From Dipteris shenzhenensis (lineage: Eukaryota > Polypodiophyta > Polypodiopsida > Gleicheniales): DNA of 64,000 nucleotides. The notes under the pieces were generated by a model. That model was not told the DNA's origin and ran no database searches. It saw only the letters and a program-made list of their open reading frames with translations. Below are positions 25,834 to 38,490 of the stretch, piece by piece (position 1 is the first letter of the stretch; each line of letters begins with the position of its first letter). The position numbers and the translations under genes are program-made. The stretch is from the NCBI GenBank assembly GCA_047967505.1, contig CM106540.1. One strand, 5' to 3'.

Positions 25834-25866
<33 letters not shown>

Positions 25867-25868
25867 GA
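25831..25868. repeat. (GAT)n trinucleotide repeat in LINE 3' region
   Basis: Eleven to twelve GAT/ATG units lie in a row just after the ORF2 remnant, before the LINE 3' UTR. Confidence 0.9.
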
Positions 25869-26065
25869 TTGATATATAGTCGACTATCGACATGACTCCG
25901 TTGTACTTAGGACTTAGTACTACCATTTCGCATCTTTTGCATTCTACATTGGTGTGGATGCTCGTTTAGTAGCTCCACTACCACAACTCATTGTATCAGG
26001 TTTTTCGTAGTCTCATCGACCCATCGGTCTTCCAAAGACTTTAATAAACTTTCTTTTTTTCTTTC

Positions 26066-26600
26066 TTTCTCTCTCTCTCTCTCGCTCACTCTCGCTTTCT
26101 CAAATCTACTCTTTCCACTTTCACAATCCTCTCCCACTCCTGATCTACCCTTGCAATCCTAGATTAGACTTCTCAACCCTATCCCCTTTCTAAACCGTGC
26201 AACCTTTTCAACTCTTTCTTACTCTCAAAACCCTTGATGGAGCTGAAAACTCCATCAACCTCCTCATGAACAACACTTCTACACCTAAGCTATGCAAGAT
26301 CTACACCTAAGCTAATGACAGAACTACTTTTCATGCTTGAGCATGAGCCTCTAATACGACTTGAGGCCCTATTCTACAATTGTGATCACTTTGCTCTACA
26401 AAAAACATTTGATATATTTGTTATGTGACCAAAACCTTGAAGCTTAGAAATGTCCAATAATGGCAACCATGAGGAAGAGTAGCAGCTGTTTTCCTTTTTG
26501 TGTCATAGTCATTTGAAAGGATGATTGGTGTAGAAAACACCAAACTCGATTCTACCATCATATCTTGAGAGAAAAAGAATTACACAATGCCAACATTATT
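26066..26600. other. Spacer after LINE-1; CT-rich start, one short hairpin
   Basis: It begins with a CT run (26068-26092). TTGATGGAG at 26232 pairs with CTCCATCAA around a 7-nt loop. No gene is visible. Confidence 0.5.
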
Positions 26601-27190
26601 TTATACCTTCCAAGCGTTGATGATTGTTTCCACCCTCAAGCTCTCTTCATACTCCTTTCTGCCCTTGCCAATTTTGTTGAAGTACAGGAAAATTATGAAA
26701 ACGAAATGTATCCTTGAAGTCAATGCCATCAATGGTTTATGAGGGATGATAACTTCCACCACATTACCGGGATCATAGCAAGAAATTACTGTTGTCCAAC
26801 CCAGACGGAAAATGGTGTCCAATGAGCATGCTGCAACCACTATAAAAATGAACTTGGGGAGAAGGGGAAGATACATCAATAAAATTGGAAGGCATATTGT
26901 TAAGATTGCAAGTGTAATGAAATATGTAGGGGTTGCCCAAGGAATAATACAATTCTCATTTGTCAAACTAGGGATGTATTACATTATGCATTGTGCACTG
27001 CATCTGTCCTGCAGCCAATGTCTGCATAAATAAGCAAATTGCTCACAGAATCCTGCTGAGCTGTGATTCTGTTGCAGCCTCATGTACCGATCATAGAAGA
27101 CAGTCTTGTACACAAAATCCCCATTCCAAAGGTTCAATATATTATTATAAATTGCATCTAGTATGATACAAATATTTGTGATAGCTATGG
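26601..27190 (-). other. Long open frame in DTX45-like 3' region, possibly 3' UTR
   Basis: Just past the DTX45-like stop codon, an alternative frame stays open from the last acceptor (27230) to 26601, about 210 codons, with only one stop (near 26980). The lower part (26966-26601) would encode a hydrophobic stretch (TLAILTICLPILLMYLPLL). No family was recognised. It is probably 3' UTR and kept as an unexplained open frame. Confidence 0.3.
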
Positions 27191-27230
27191 TCACCTTAAG
27201 AACTTCCAAGGTCCACTGGCTGTGCCTATC
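27191..27230 (-). CDS. DTX45: DTX45-like terminal exon j
   Basis: A 40-bp exon after acceptor TTGTCTGCAG. Joined to exon i it reads RIGTASGPWKFLR and then TGA, matching the family's short cytosolic tail. Confidence 0.83.
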
Positions 27231-30200
27231 CTGCAGACAAATACAAGAGAAAAAGTGAGTACTACGAAACTATTCCAGATAGATCAGCATAATCTTTATA
27301 GACTGCATGGCTACCACTGGAGAAGAGAGCATGTCCATCTTACCTGAGGAAGCCAGCAAACATTCGCATCGTCATAAGGATTGTCAGCCCAACCCATATA
27401 CCAACAAATCCCCACAGGGGGGCGGCAATGAGCATGAATCCTGAGGCTAAAATTGAAACAATGATCTGCAGACATTTGGAGCCAACAGAGACCTTGAGGA
27501 CTCTTCCAAGTACATCAAACTACCCCCTTTGAATATTTATTGAAAAACCAAGTAATTTAATATACAAGAAAAGAATAAGGGCCTGACCATTGAGTTTGCT
27601 GCATATGAAAAGTCGGAAGCTCCAAAGTGAAGACCATCAAAAACAAATGCTATAGAATTTATTGGCTGGGTAGCAGCAACAAACTGTGAAACAAGGTTAT
27701 ATTGTTACGAACATTCATGAATTTGATTTGTACAACAAAAAGATTGTTCAACACAACCACATGATTTCAGAGCAGAAACACTCACAGGAATTCCGAGAGC
27801 GAGAAACCCTAGTACAAGAGGATCACTGGTGAAAAGTTTGGAGAATGTGCTCAGACCCACACCAAGTATTAATGATAGAATGAAACCAAACGCAAAGCCT
27901 ATCTGCAAAAATTCCCTGGATTAGAAATTGCAAACATTTCAGACAGCCCATCCGACTACACCTGCAAAAATTGCCTTTCTCCAATCGTCCTAAATCAAAA
28001 GGCCTGCATGCCAATATCAGCTGTCTAAATGAGGTACCAAAGTAGTCCAGAAACATAAATAAGCCCTTAAAAGCATTGAACGACGAGGATATTTCAGCCA
28101 GAGAGGATCCTACTTCAGCTCATTTCTTGCCTACTCGAGTCGACTCGGTAACATTTGAGCTTTGAAAATTACAGTCCATCAGTTCAAGCAAGTTCATGAC
28201 CAGATTCTTTCAATATTAAATTCCAATATAGCCATTCTCCTGATAGATTCATTGCTTGTCAGACCAAAAGACATTTCAAAGAGTACTGCTATGCTTTGCT
28301 TACCTGTAATGTCCTAAAAGCAGCTTCTTTCGCCACCGCATAATTACCTTTTGCTAAAGCACCAGCTATGATGGCCTACACACACAAACAGACACTTAGA
28401 AAATGATATTCTGTATATCCCTGTATCATTTATGTTTGAAAATGAACAAGATTAGCAATGGGAATTCTCACATCTTCGAACCCATCTGGTAGTAGAATCT
28501 CCACACACAAGGAGCAATAAACACTCTTAAGGTCCCTACAAACTTTTCAAGCCAGTTTTCAATATCAAGTGGCATCATCTTTCAATCTCCTGATACTTCC
28601 CTCCACACAAGCGCAGTACAAGCAATTGTGCTATGAAACTTGCTATTTCCTTCACCTCTTTCCTAAACGAGGAGGGATGAAGGATACACAAACCCACGCC
28701 TAGCCTTTTCTCTCCAGCTTATTCAGAACAATACCTAAAAGGGGTTCATCATAATGGCAGTTGACAATACTACAATGAAATATGGATCGAGATTCGAAAC
28801 TGCTCCTCAAACCACAGCGTGTTTAGTAAATGATCCATCACCTGGTAGGAAACCTTTTAAAAGACTGCTCCGTTTTTTTCTTGTGTGATGGGGGGGCACA
28901 ACTCGACTATCCACAAGGGCAGTATGCAAAACATCACCTTGCAGGCTGCTTACCAAGGTTCCTGTCTCACTGTCTATAGAACCCAAGAACAGCTGCAAGA
29001 AGCAAGCCGCTGGGAGGGGGGGGCGCAGCTGCACACACAATATGCAACCAACCATACCTCGATCCATGGTATGGCAAAGGTCTTACAAAAGTGTGCAAGA
29101 CATGCAAAATGTCGCCGGGAGGGGGGCAGCTGCGCACACAATATGCAACCAACCATACCTCGGTCCATGGTATGGCAAAGGTCTTACAAAAGTGTGCAAG
29201 ACATGCAAAATGTCTCCAAGGTCCCTCCTTACCTAGCTCTCAAATAGATCGCATTGAGTAATTAATCTTGAGCCAAATGCCCACTAGAGAGGCCACTCAT
29301 CTGATCTTTGTCAGCCTATCACTAGACCAAAACCGGTAACCCAATTGTGTCAGCCACATATGCTCACACATGGTCTTTGACATGTCATCCTCATGAAGAG
29401 GTGAGGATCTTCGCCTGTCACATTTGGTCATGTCATCTTCAATCGAGCCATGGAGGCATCCTACATTAGCTAGCTCTCATTGCCTCAAAATAGAAGACCT
29501 TTCCCATCTATGACAACCAGTGAAAACAAATATGAAATGAGCCTCAATCAGTGGCTAGGGCCTTTAGGCCACATATGCAAAGCTATGTACGCTTGAGCCT
29601 TGGACTAAGATGTATATGCCACTCCCAAGGTCCCATTGTACCTCTTGAAGCAGCATGGCCTCCACAACCATAGTCACCAAATCTAGAAGCTATTGCCGAA
29701 TGCCTTCCCTCTCTACAACCCTCCCCAAACTCCGTGCCACAGAAGCTCACCTACAAACACACTTTTTGCCATATAGGTATGTAGGAGCTAGGTGCTGAAC
29801 TCAAGCCTCCACTCGGCCACAATGTACAAAATCCAATGTCAAATATATCATGCTCAATCCGACTCTTGTCCAAGAAAGTGGTTTCGTAATCTTGCTAACA
29901 TCAATAGGAGCAATCCCTTGCCGTCCTTGTATTGTAGATGAGTATATTGGGGATTCCTAGAGTTCGCTTCCATTGTAGAATAGATTAGATGTGTGCCCAT
30001 GCTCTATGCTAGGGAGCTTGAGTGAGGTGCTACTTTGGGAGAGACATATAGGCTTTGCCTTGAGGTTGATACCCTTGGGGTATCCTTTGGTCCATCTTTT
30101 ATTTCTTTTTTTGGTGGAGGCCCTAGGGTCCCAACTTGAGAGCATAAATTTCTGGTCTAATAGGCCTCTAATCTTGATTCACAAGAAGCGCAATCCCCTA

Positions 30201-33200
30201 AACTCGAGCTGGTAGATGATATGGCTCTATATGTGAAGGGTATAAGTTCATGCCACTACCTTGTTAGCAAATAGTGCATTTCCTTTGGTAGACGCATCAT
30301 TTCACATATATCTTTGGTGTTTATCTCCGCTTTGGTTGTACCCTTGACAGGAGGGGAGGCAAGGTCATTTAGGTACATCCAAAGAGGCTTGACTACACAC
30401 TACTTGGTTTGCAAGTAAGGATAAAATTCAAAGGACTTGCCCGAGTAGGACCAAGAAGACTTGGGCTTACAGATGGTGATCTTCCTATGGCAAAGGTGGT
30501 AGGATGTTCAATCATTGATCTGGAGAAACAAAGCAGGACTTAGTAGGCTTGGAAGCGGCTAATATAGCATGGCCCCCTTTTCAAATGGCACAAAAGTATG
30601 TGTCAAGGATTTTAGTCTTCTCTACACAAAGTATGTCAAGGATTTTCTCTCTCTACACAAACTATGTTTCCAATCATCGATGCCCTCATTGGTGGAAGAT
30701 GAGGTTCGCCCCTAAGGTCAAGCTTAATGACGACTCTGCATCGCCTACGCTCAGGACTTTCACAGAAAGTACAAATAGGAGGTTGAGCAACAGCAACTTT
30801 GGCATCCATAGTTCTATGAGCAAGCAAGTAGAGGTTGGGGAGAACTCGGGATATTTTCGCCCAACCAGTGAAATGATGTGCCGACAAACTATGTTTCCAA
30901 TCATCGATGCCCTCATTGGTGGAAGATGAGGTTCGCCCCTAAGGTCAAGCTTAATGACGACTCTGCATCGCCTATGCTCAGGACTTTCACAGAAAGTACA
31001 AATAGGAGGTTGAGCAACAGCAACTTTGGCATCCATAGTTCTATGAGCGAGCAAGTAGAGGTTGGGGAGGGCTCGGGATATTTTCGCCCAACCAGTGAAA
31101 TGATGTGCCGATGCCCTCCCTTGGTGCATGGAGACAGATCATGTTTTCCGCCTTATGACAATGAGGCCAAAAGCTAATCCATCAAGAAGATCTGATCCAA
31201 CCACTTTGGTAAATTAGTAAAAAGAGCCTCCCAATAGATGGAGATGTTAAGGTTGCCAAAATTGTGGACATAGTACACTGCACATCTTTCCAAAGAACTG
31301 GGTAAAACATAAACTTCAATTCAAGATAAACGCAATAAGCAGCCATTTGAGACCAACCATCATGCGGCAAATTCCAAAATACCTGTCCTGCAAGAGCTAT
31401 CGCATCCGACAGAAGGGAACTAGCAAGCCAAACTTGCATGCATATCTGATGTGCAGCCATTGGAATCGCACCTTGCCTTGCAGCCTCTGAAGTGGCCAAT
31501 GTCAAGCTTATCATCACAGCAGTGGAACGAGCTAGTAGAAGACCGCCTGCTCAAAAGGCCAAAGCTGATCAGAATGACGAAATGCAAAAAAGTAATACCT
31601 TATTTCTGTATGATGTAAAATAAAATCAGATAAAGCTTGCAGTCACCTATGTAAGCCCTATTCGAAGAGGAATCAGAACAGCTCTACGTAGCTTTCACAA
31701 CAGTGCTCTACCCCCAAGTTCCACAAAAATCACACATTTGCATGTGGATGAGTAGCTCAAATGACAAGAGCATAGATGCTTCCACACTACCTTCCCAGAA
31801 ATCCATACCTCCATGTTTACCCTTCTAGAACTCTCAAGCAAACTACAACGGGTTAAAAACAATTGCTTGCTTTTGTCACAGAAACCAAAACTCTACATGG
31901 AATGCAGGTTACACCTTACACAAGTGGTTTGCAAACATATAAGGCTATTACACTATGGAGTCAGCATAATCTGCACGGATAAGACTTTGAATTACTTTAA
32001 GATAGGAAGTTTGCATGACCATCATGAGAGTTGACAGCACTATGAAGCAAACAATGTTTGAAGACAGTAAAATTTTAATTAGTCTCTCACCATTTTTCAG
32101 AAAGCGCCCGAATTGTAGATCGCCTAGCTTTGGTGGCAAAAGTACGACTTTCTTACTTAGCTTTAGCAATAAAATCAAGGCGATAAGGTACCTGTAACGA
32201 TTTACCATTCATGTGAGAAATATTCGAATGCATAAGAGTTGCAAAGTTATAAACATAAACTTCCATAACTTAACGAGTGCTTATATCCAAACAATGGATC
32301 GCTTCAAAGGAATAATAATACTCTCATGTACAAATGAACAAAAGAGCCATATAAACCAACGCACAGCTAGACATGCAAGAGAGAGAGAGAAAGAAAAGAA
32401 ACTATTATTATCGTCCTCGGGGGGCCTGAAATCGACCCATGGGACCCAATGGAATGTTACAAAAAGTCTCCTTCTTTGAAGAAGGGTGGAGTGGACAGCT
32501 AGCATGTTGCTACTTGTGTAATACATTGGTCACGGTATGCAAGGACCTTGGTAATGTAATTGCCCAAGGCTGCGAGGTGAGGATGGGAAAGCAAGCTCTC
32601 CAAACTGTTGTGATGCTGCGTGACATTGCTGAAATCTTCTCTTAGATGCTCATATCGCGGACATGTCAAAAGAACATGTGCCTCATTTTCCACTTCATCT
32701 AAGTTGCATAGCTGGCAGAGTCTTTGTTCCCTTGATACTCCTTCCCATGCTTTTTTCTCCACTTCTAGGGAGTGTGATCAAGTTCGGATGATTGCGATGC
32801 TTCTTCTTGCCCTGAGAGAGATAGTGCATATATATTTGTGTGCTTTGTTCTCTTTCTGAGAGTATGTGGTCCAATAGTTGGGGTTGATATTCTCACAATA
32901 ATATTCATATTTGTTCCTTTTCTTCGCTGATTGCCATTTACTGTGTAGTGCTTCTAAAAGGGCTGTAGAAAATGTCCTTTTCTCCTCTTCCCTTGGCATT
33001 GCATCTAGGTAAGAAGCAACTTCCCATCTTTGGAACCAGCCTTTAATGTCATACCCCCATCCAGATGATAGCATCTTGCTCTTGTTTGTTTTTTGAGGTC
33101 TCTTGCTTGCCTCCCATGCTCTCTTTGGTAGCCTATGTGCTTGCTCATTGAAGGATGATAATCTCTTAACAATGCTCATTGGAGGCTGTGTATGTCCTAT

Positions 33201-36200
33201 GGGATCGAAACAATGATAGCAAAACGTAAGGTATGACATGAAAGCAGCCCTAGCGGTTTCCCTGGTAGAGTTTGCATTGCCATGAGATTGCTCAAGGAGT
33301 TGTCTTCTAAATTCTATGGCTCTGTCCATAAAATCTGTGCAACTCTCTGGAGGAATTGGAAAATGGTGCTACATCCGTCCAGAATCTTGCAAAACATAAT
33401 TCATGCAATGCAGAACGCTGTGTTTGAAGAGAAAGAAAGAAAGATATATTCGCATTTTCTGCCTTTGGCTGCAGCAGCCTCTACAAACCTACACTCCCTC
33501 TATGAGGCTTGCCGAAGATGTCGCAGAAGGCTGCTCTGGGCCAATGGCTTGACAGCAGGTGATGCACTTGAGGCTGAGGGAGGCACAAAAAACTCAGCGG
33601 AGTCACAGTTGTAAGGAGGCAGACAAGCTACAAGGTTGGTTGAGGCTCCTTCAATGACGCACGCTGGTGGCGGAGCTCAAGGCAAAGGCTTGCAGAACAG
33701 TGGAGGTTACAGGATGCAGACTGCCGTTCGTCGTAGATGCAGCTTGCTTTGGAGTTGGCCACCGGTAGAGTTTATCCGTGCCAAGATTTGTGCTGTTCTC
33801 TGTGCATTGAAGGTCATGCTGATGGAGTCTGCCTGCGCAGGGGTGTGCACTAGAGCCTGGAGGAGGATGCTAATGCATGTAAGAACGACACCTCAAAACT
33901 GAGGACAGAGAACGAGGATGCACACAGATTCATCACCTCTCAAAACTGACGGACAGCTGGAAGTGTAAACTAATGGAAACTAACGCAGAGAACTGTTCAC
34001 CCATACTTGAAAGCTTCAAGCTGACTATCTTGAGGTAGAGAGCTTCATTTTGGGAAGTACAGAGACCAGAATCTTAAGCAAAACAAGACCTACAACTTGG
34101 GCTGGAGCTGGACAACAAACAGAGGTATACTATGACTTCATACTCAACATTGTGGCTGGAACAACACTCACAAACGAAGCTCTATGGCTTAACAAAAGGA
34201 GAAGCATTATGGCTTTATCATGAACCAAGGTAAGGGCACTATGGCTTTGATACCATGTTGAAGAGAGGGGAGTGTGGAAGAGAGGAGGAGAGAAAGGCTG
34301 TAGCATCTAAGACACCAAGATCCCTATACATATGGACACTCTTTTATTGAACATGAAGAATATTTAGACAAAGCCTAACTTAGAGAACCCTAACGGTCTC
34401 ATAGTCTATTGACACTCAGCCTATACCTTTATGGACATACCCTTTTTCCCACTCTTTGTACACTATAAGCATCTAGTGCAGTTCACATTCTCAACATGCT
34501 GCATACTTTAAAGGGGCCATCGCTTTGCCTTCCCCCTTCTTTGACTGCAAAGTAGACAAATTCGTTTCTCCCATGGTATTCAATCTTGCCCTTCCACACA
34601 CCGGTGTCCCATTCTATGTCTCAAGAGGTGTAACACTATGTCAAATGCTCTCTGCATCTATCCAGGGTTAACAACTCAGGTAAACTCTATATGAAGCCCT
34701 TGTCTAGCAAAAAAACTGCCTTTTATAAACATTACATATAGTTTCAATACTTCTTTGGTGAATGCCTCTCTCCCATGAGTCTTTAGTTCTACATTTCCAC
34801 GACATCTCCATCGAGAGTTTGTCTCTAGGAGAATTTTTGCCTCTCATCTCCACAACCGTTTGCTTGGTGTTTTCCACATTGATAGCAAAACTTCACCATC
34901 TTTTGCTTTTTGGAACTCACATCCCAAGCTCGGCATGGAAGCACATCATCTGGCATTCCTTACACCTTGCAAATGTAAAGACAAGTGAACAAGAATTATC
35001 CATAACACCTGGTGGCCATATTAAAATATGTGGATTGGTGTTGATCTCACTAATAAAGTCAATCAGCAAGTAAATTAGAAACCAAATTTGTATGGATGAA
35101 AAATGATAAATCGCAATGCATTTAAAACTGTCGCAGGCACTCGTGTGAAATTTTCTTATGTACATATATGCCTACACATGCATCCATACATGCAAATATA
35201 TCCAACTGCTAAGTGAACACAGCCAGGAACATTATTGTGGCCTTAGATAGCTTCACCAAGTGAGCACAAGCAAAAGCAATAACAAAAGCCACTGCAAGCC
35301 ACTGCCAAAAGCACAGCAAGATTCCTATATGAGAACGTGATAACACGGTATGAATGTCTAATAGAAACTGTGTCAGATAGGGGCACACATTTGCTTGCTC
35401 TGATATCAATTTTAGATCCGCCTCTTGGGTTATAACATTGAGCTAGAATCCTCTAACTAATGTGACCATAGATAGATGCATATAACACAAAGAAAACTAA
35501 CCAATAAGGGTTGAGCTGGTGAGCTCACCTCCCAACCATAGTTTCACTATTTCAAAGCCACACCCAAGTTTGAGATCTAGGGGAAGCTCAACCAAAAGTT
35601 GCAAGACCCCAGGTGGCGTTGCATCAGCTTTTCATCCATCGACCCTTGCTATCGCATACGACATTCTACCTACCAAACAACTAATACAAGATCTTTGACA
35701 ATGGTTAAGGGTACATAAGGGAGGAAAACCAAGCCATCTCTAACCTATACAATAGACTCCCATGATAGTCACCTCTCTCATTATGGATGCCAACAAGATA
35801 CCTCACAAGGCATTGGAAGCTACACAAACCGTTGGATGGTACTGAGATGGGATGAAATGGATAGAATTATGGGGTATAACAACTGCTGATATACCAGAGG
35901 ATGCATGTGAGCTCAAGAGATAATGAGACACAAGATGCTACAAAATTATGGCAAAACCCAGGGGCAAAAATGCAGTTCTACAAATAGGAAATTAATCCAA
36001 TGGAGAGCTAGACGATGCAAAAATACCTTGGGGAAGACATATCAATATTTAAAAGGCAACTAATATGCAAAATGAGAACCAGCTCACATGACCTAGAAGT
36101 GGAGAAGGGAAGTTCTGGCAAGATCTAGGGTACCAATGGCCAAGGTCTATGGGTCAATACTAGAGAGAGAGATCAGCCCCTACACAGAGGCACACGGACA

Positions 36201-38450
36201 ACGGGCACTAGGACAATGGGCACTGGGACAGGCTAGATTCTGAAGACAGCATTCCACTCTTTATCACATCTTCACACTGAGGGACAGTCATCAAGGGGGG
36301 AAGATTGAGATCTCAAAGAGTCTAAGCTTGTTTTGTAGACTTTCAAAAGGCCTTTGACACAGATCCATGATCCCGCTTGATCAAACAACTCCAAGAGATG
36401 TAGATCCCAAGAGTCATGATCTAGGAGATGATGAGATTATACGAGTCAGTCAAAGGGAGAGTACAAGCCCCTAGAGGCCTATCAGATTGGATCGAGAGCA
36501 CGATAGGGGTGAAGCAAGGATGCCCTCTCTCACCGACATTATTTGGGTTATACATTGATGAGATCACAACTTTCATTGACCGCCTAGGAGGTGAGGGGTC
36601 ACTATTGGCTGATTCGATGGTACAAATACTACTATATGCAGATGACATAGTCCTCCTATCTTCCTCGACAACAACTCTACAGAGACACCTGATGGCCCTA
36701 GAGGTGTTTTGCAGAGAGAGAGACCTACCAGTCAACCTTGGCAAGACCAAAGTAATGATCTTCAACACCTCACGGGCAGTGCACCGACACCAGCTTCACA
36801 TATCGATGGGAGCCAGTGGAGATTGTATAATCATATACTTAACTAGGGGCGGTCTTTGCAGGCCTAGCCTTCACAATGACCCATGCAGTGAGGGCCCAAC
36901 TTACAAAAGGACAAGGAGATCTAGCCCGTTTAGAGACGTTATGCTTTGAAGCACATTTCAAGGACCTCCGACAAAGGGATGGCATTTCAACACACTAATG
37001 AGACGGATAGCCATGTACGCAGCACCCTTCTGAGGGGGTGATCTATCAACGACTGAGTGGCGACGCTTTGAGAGGTTGCAGGTGACTATGGGCTCCAGGA
37101 TGATTCTCAGAGCAAGCCCTTAGTCCCCCACCATATCATATAGGAAAAGTTCAGCATGACACCACTTCAAGTCAATGCCATCTTCCAAACGGTCACTTAC
37201 CTTCACAGGGTTTGGACCTTACCCAGATGGAGATCACCGAGACTTGTGCTAGAGTCGTCTATACGACTAGCTAAGAGTACAGTTAGCATGGCTTGGTATG
37301 CATGCATAACCAAGTGGTTTCGCAATCAGGGAATTCACATGGACCATCTCCCCCCCTTTCAAAACAGCTTAGATGCCCCTGATCACTCACTCCCACAGGA
37401 TGAGATCAACCGTATTAAACGGTTAGATATACGTCACAGACAGGGGGGAGGGGACCAAGAATTTCCCACCAAGATCTGATTCTACCGTGTTCACTTCTTG
37501 AAAGTATTGGAGGATGGAGTGATTATCAGACCGCAGTACCTGGAGGACATACGAGTCTCACACGCTCTAAGGATCGCCATTGGACAGATGAGATTCTCAT
37601 CCCATCAGCTGAGGATCGAAGCATGGAGAGCCACTGGTACGCCCAGAGAGCATATATGTGTTAATTATGGTCAAAGAGTTCTTTTAATGGTCAAAGAATT
37701 GACTACGGTCAAAGATACTTGACTCTGGTCAAGTAAACCTAACTTCGGTCGGGGAGACTTGGTTTATTACCAATAGGGTTAACTATGGTTAACCAGAGAA
37801 CTACAAAGCTGACTACAGTCAGAGAGTATTGACTTCGGTCAACGAGACTTGGCATGCGCCAAGAGGGTTAACCACGGTTAACCAAGATGTGCCAACTTCG
37901 GTTGGAGAGACTTGGCTATAATTAAGGCGCCTCGACCCTTGGTCAAAGCTCTTTAATTATGATCAAGAGTGTTGACTCCGGTCAACCAGAGAATAAATAT
38001 ATATTTTTATATTTGTTATGTGTGCACATGTGTTCAGTGGGGACGCCCACCATGACTAGAACTAGTCTACAATGTGTTATTTGCATGCAAAGCACTAACA
38101 ATTAATGGGTGCCATGGTGGTGCGCTTTAATTAATTGTTAGGTACTAGGAAGAGTTATTTTCCTAAGCGCTACGGAAGCCTAACAAGCATCTAGGAGGCA
38201 GTTCACGTGACCAAGTGCTTCGAAGACTCCAGAGTTGCCCTTAGTGGCATGTAATAGGACTTAGTCTAGATTTTAGACAAGTGGCATGTTGCCAATTTGA
38301 AATGAGCTTGAAGCTCTTGTAATATGGATTCACGTTGGATTTTGTATCAAGCAGCTCTACGCTGAACTCTTGTAACGGATTCTCTCTTCAAGAAATAAAA
38401 TACCTTCGGGGGGGTCCAGCCCGACATGTTGTCCTGAGCCCTAGCTGTGT

Positions 38451-38490
<40 letters not shown>

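Larger units (their letters stand above)
20773..26065 (+). mobile_element. Decayed near-complete LINE (LINE-1 of this window)
   Basis: In order: an ORF1 start (20773); an L1-ORF1p-like RRM and C-terminal domain (about 21843-22168); an apurinic-type endonuclease (about 22262-23140); a reverse transcriptase (about 23560-24680); a C-terminal region with a mutated zinc-knuckle (to about 25822); and a 3' UTR ending AATAAACTTTC plus a pyrimidine-rich tail at about 26041-26065. Every coding segment has stops or frameshifts, so the element is dead. The 5' end is uncertain and may lie upstream of 20773. Its 3' end is homologous to 41860-42355. Confidence 0.85.

Noticed and set aside
30549-31177. Plus and minus frames through the 227-bp duplication
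   Set aside because: The same frame appears in both units because of the duplication; the unit length is not a multiple of three and no family is recognised.
33282-33614. 110-codon plus-strand frame
   Set aside because: It is partly antisense to the zinc-knuckle RT fragment and has no recognisable domain.
37659-37990. Reading the hairpin array as a simple W-box promoter cluster only
   Set aside because: TGAC cores are present, but several units (CCAAC, GGTTAAC, CTTGGC stems) lack them while keeping the inverted symmetry, so the dyad structure is the constant feature.
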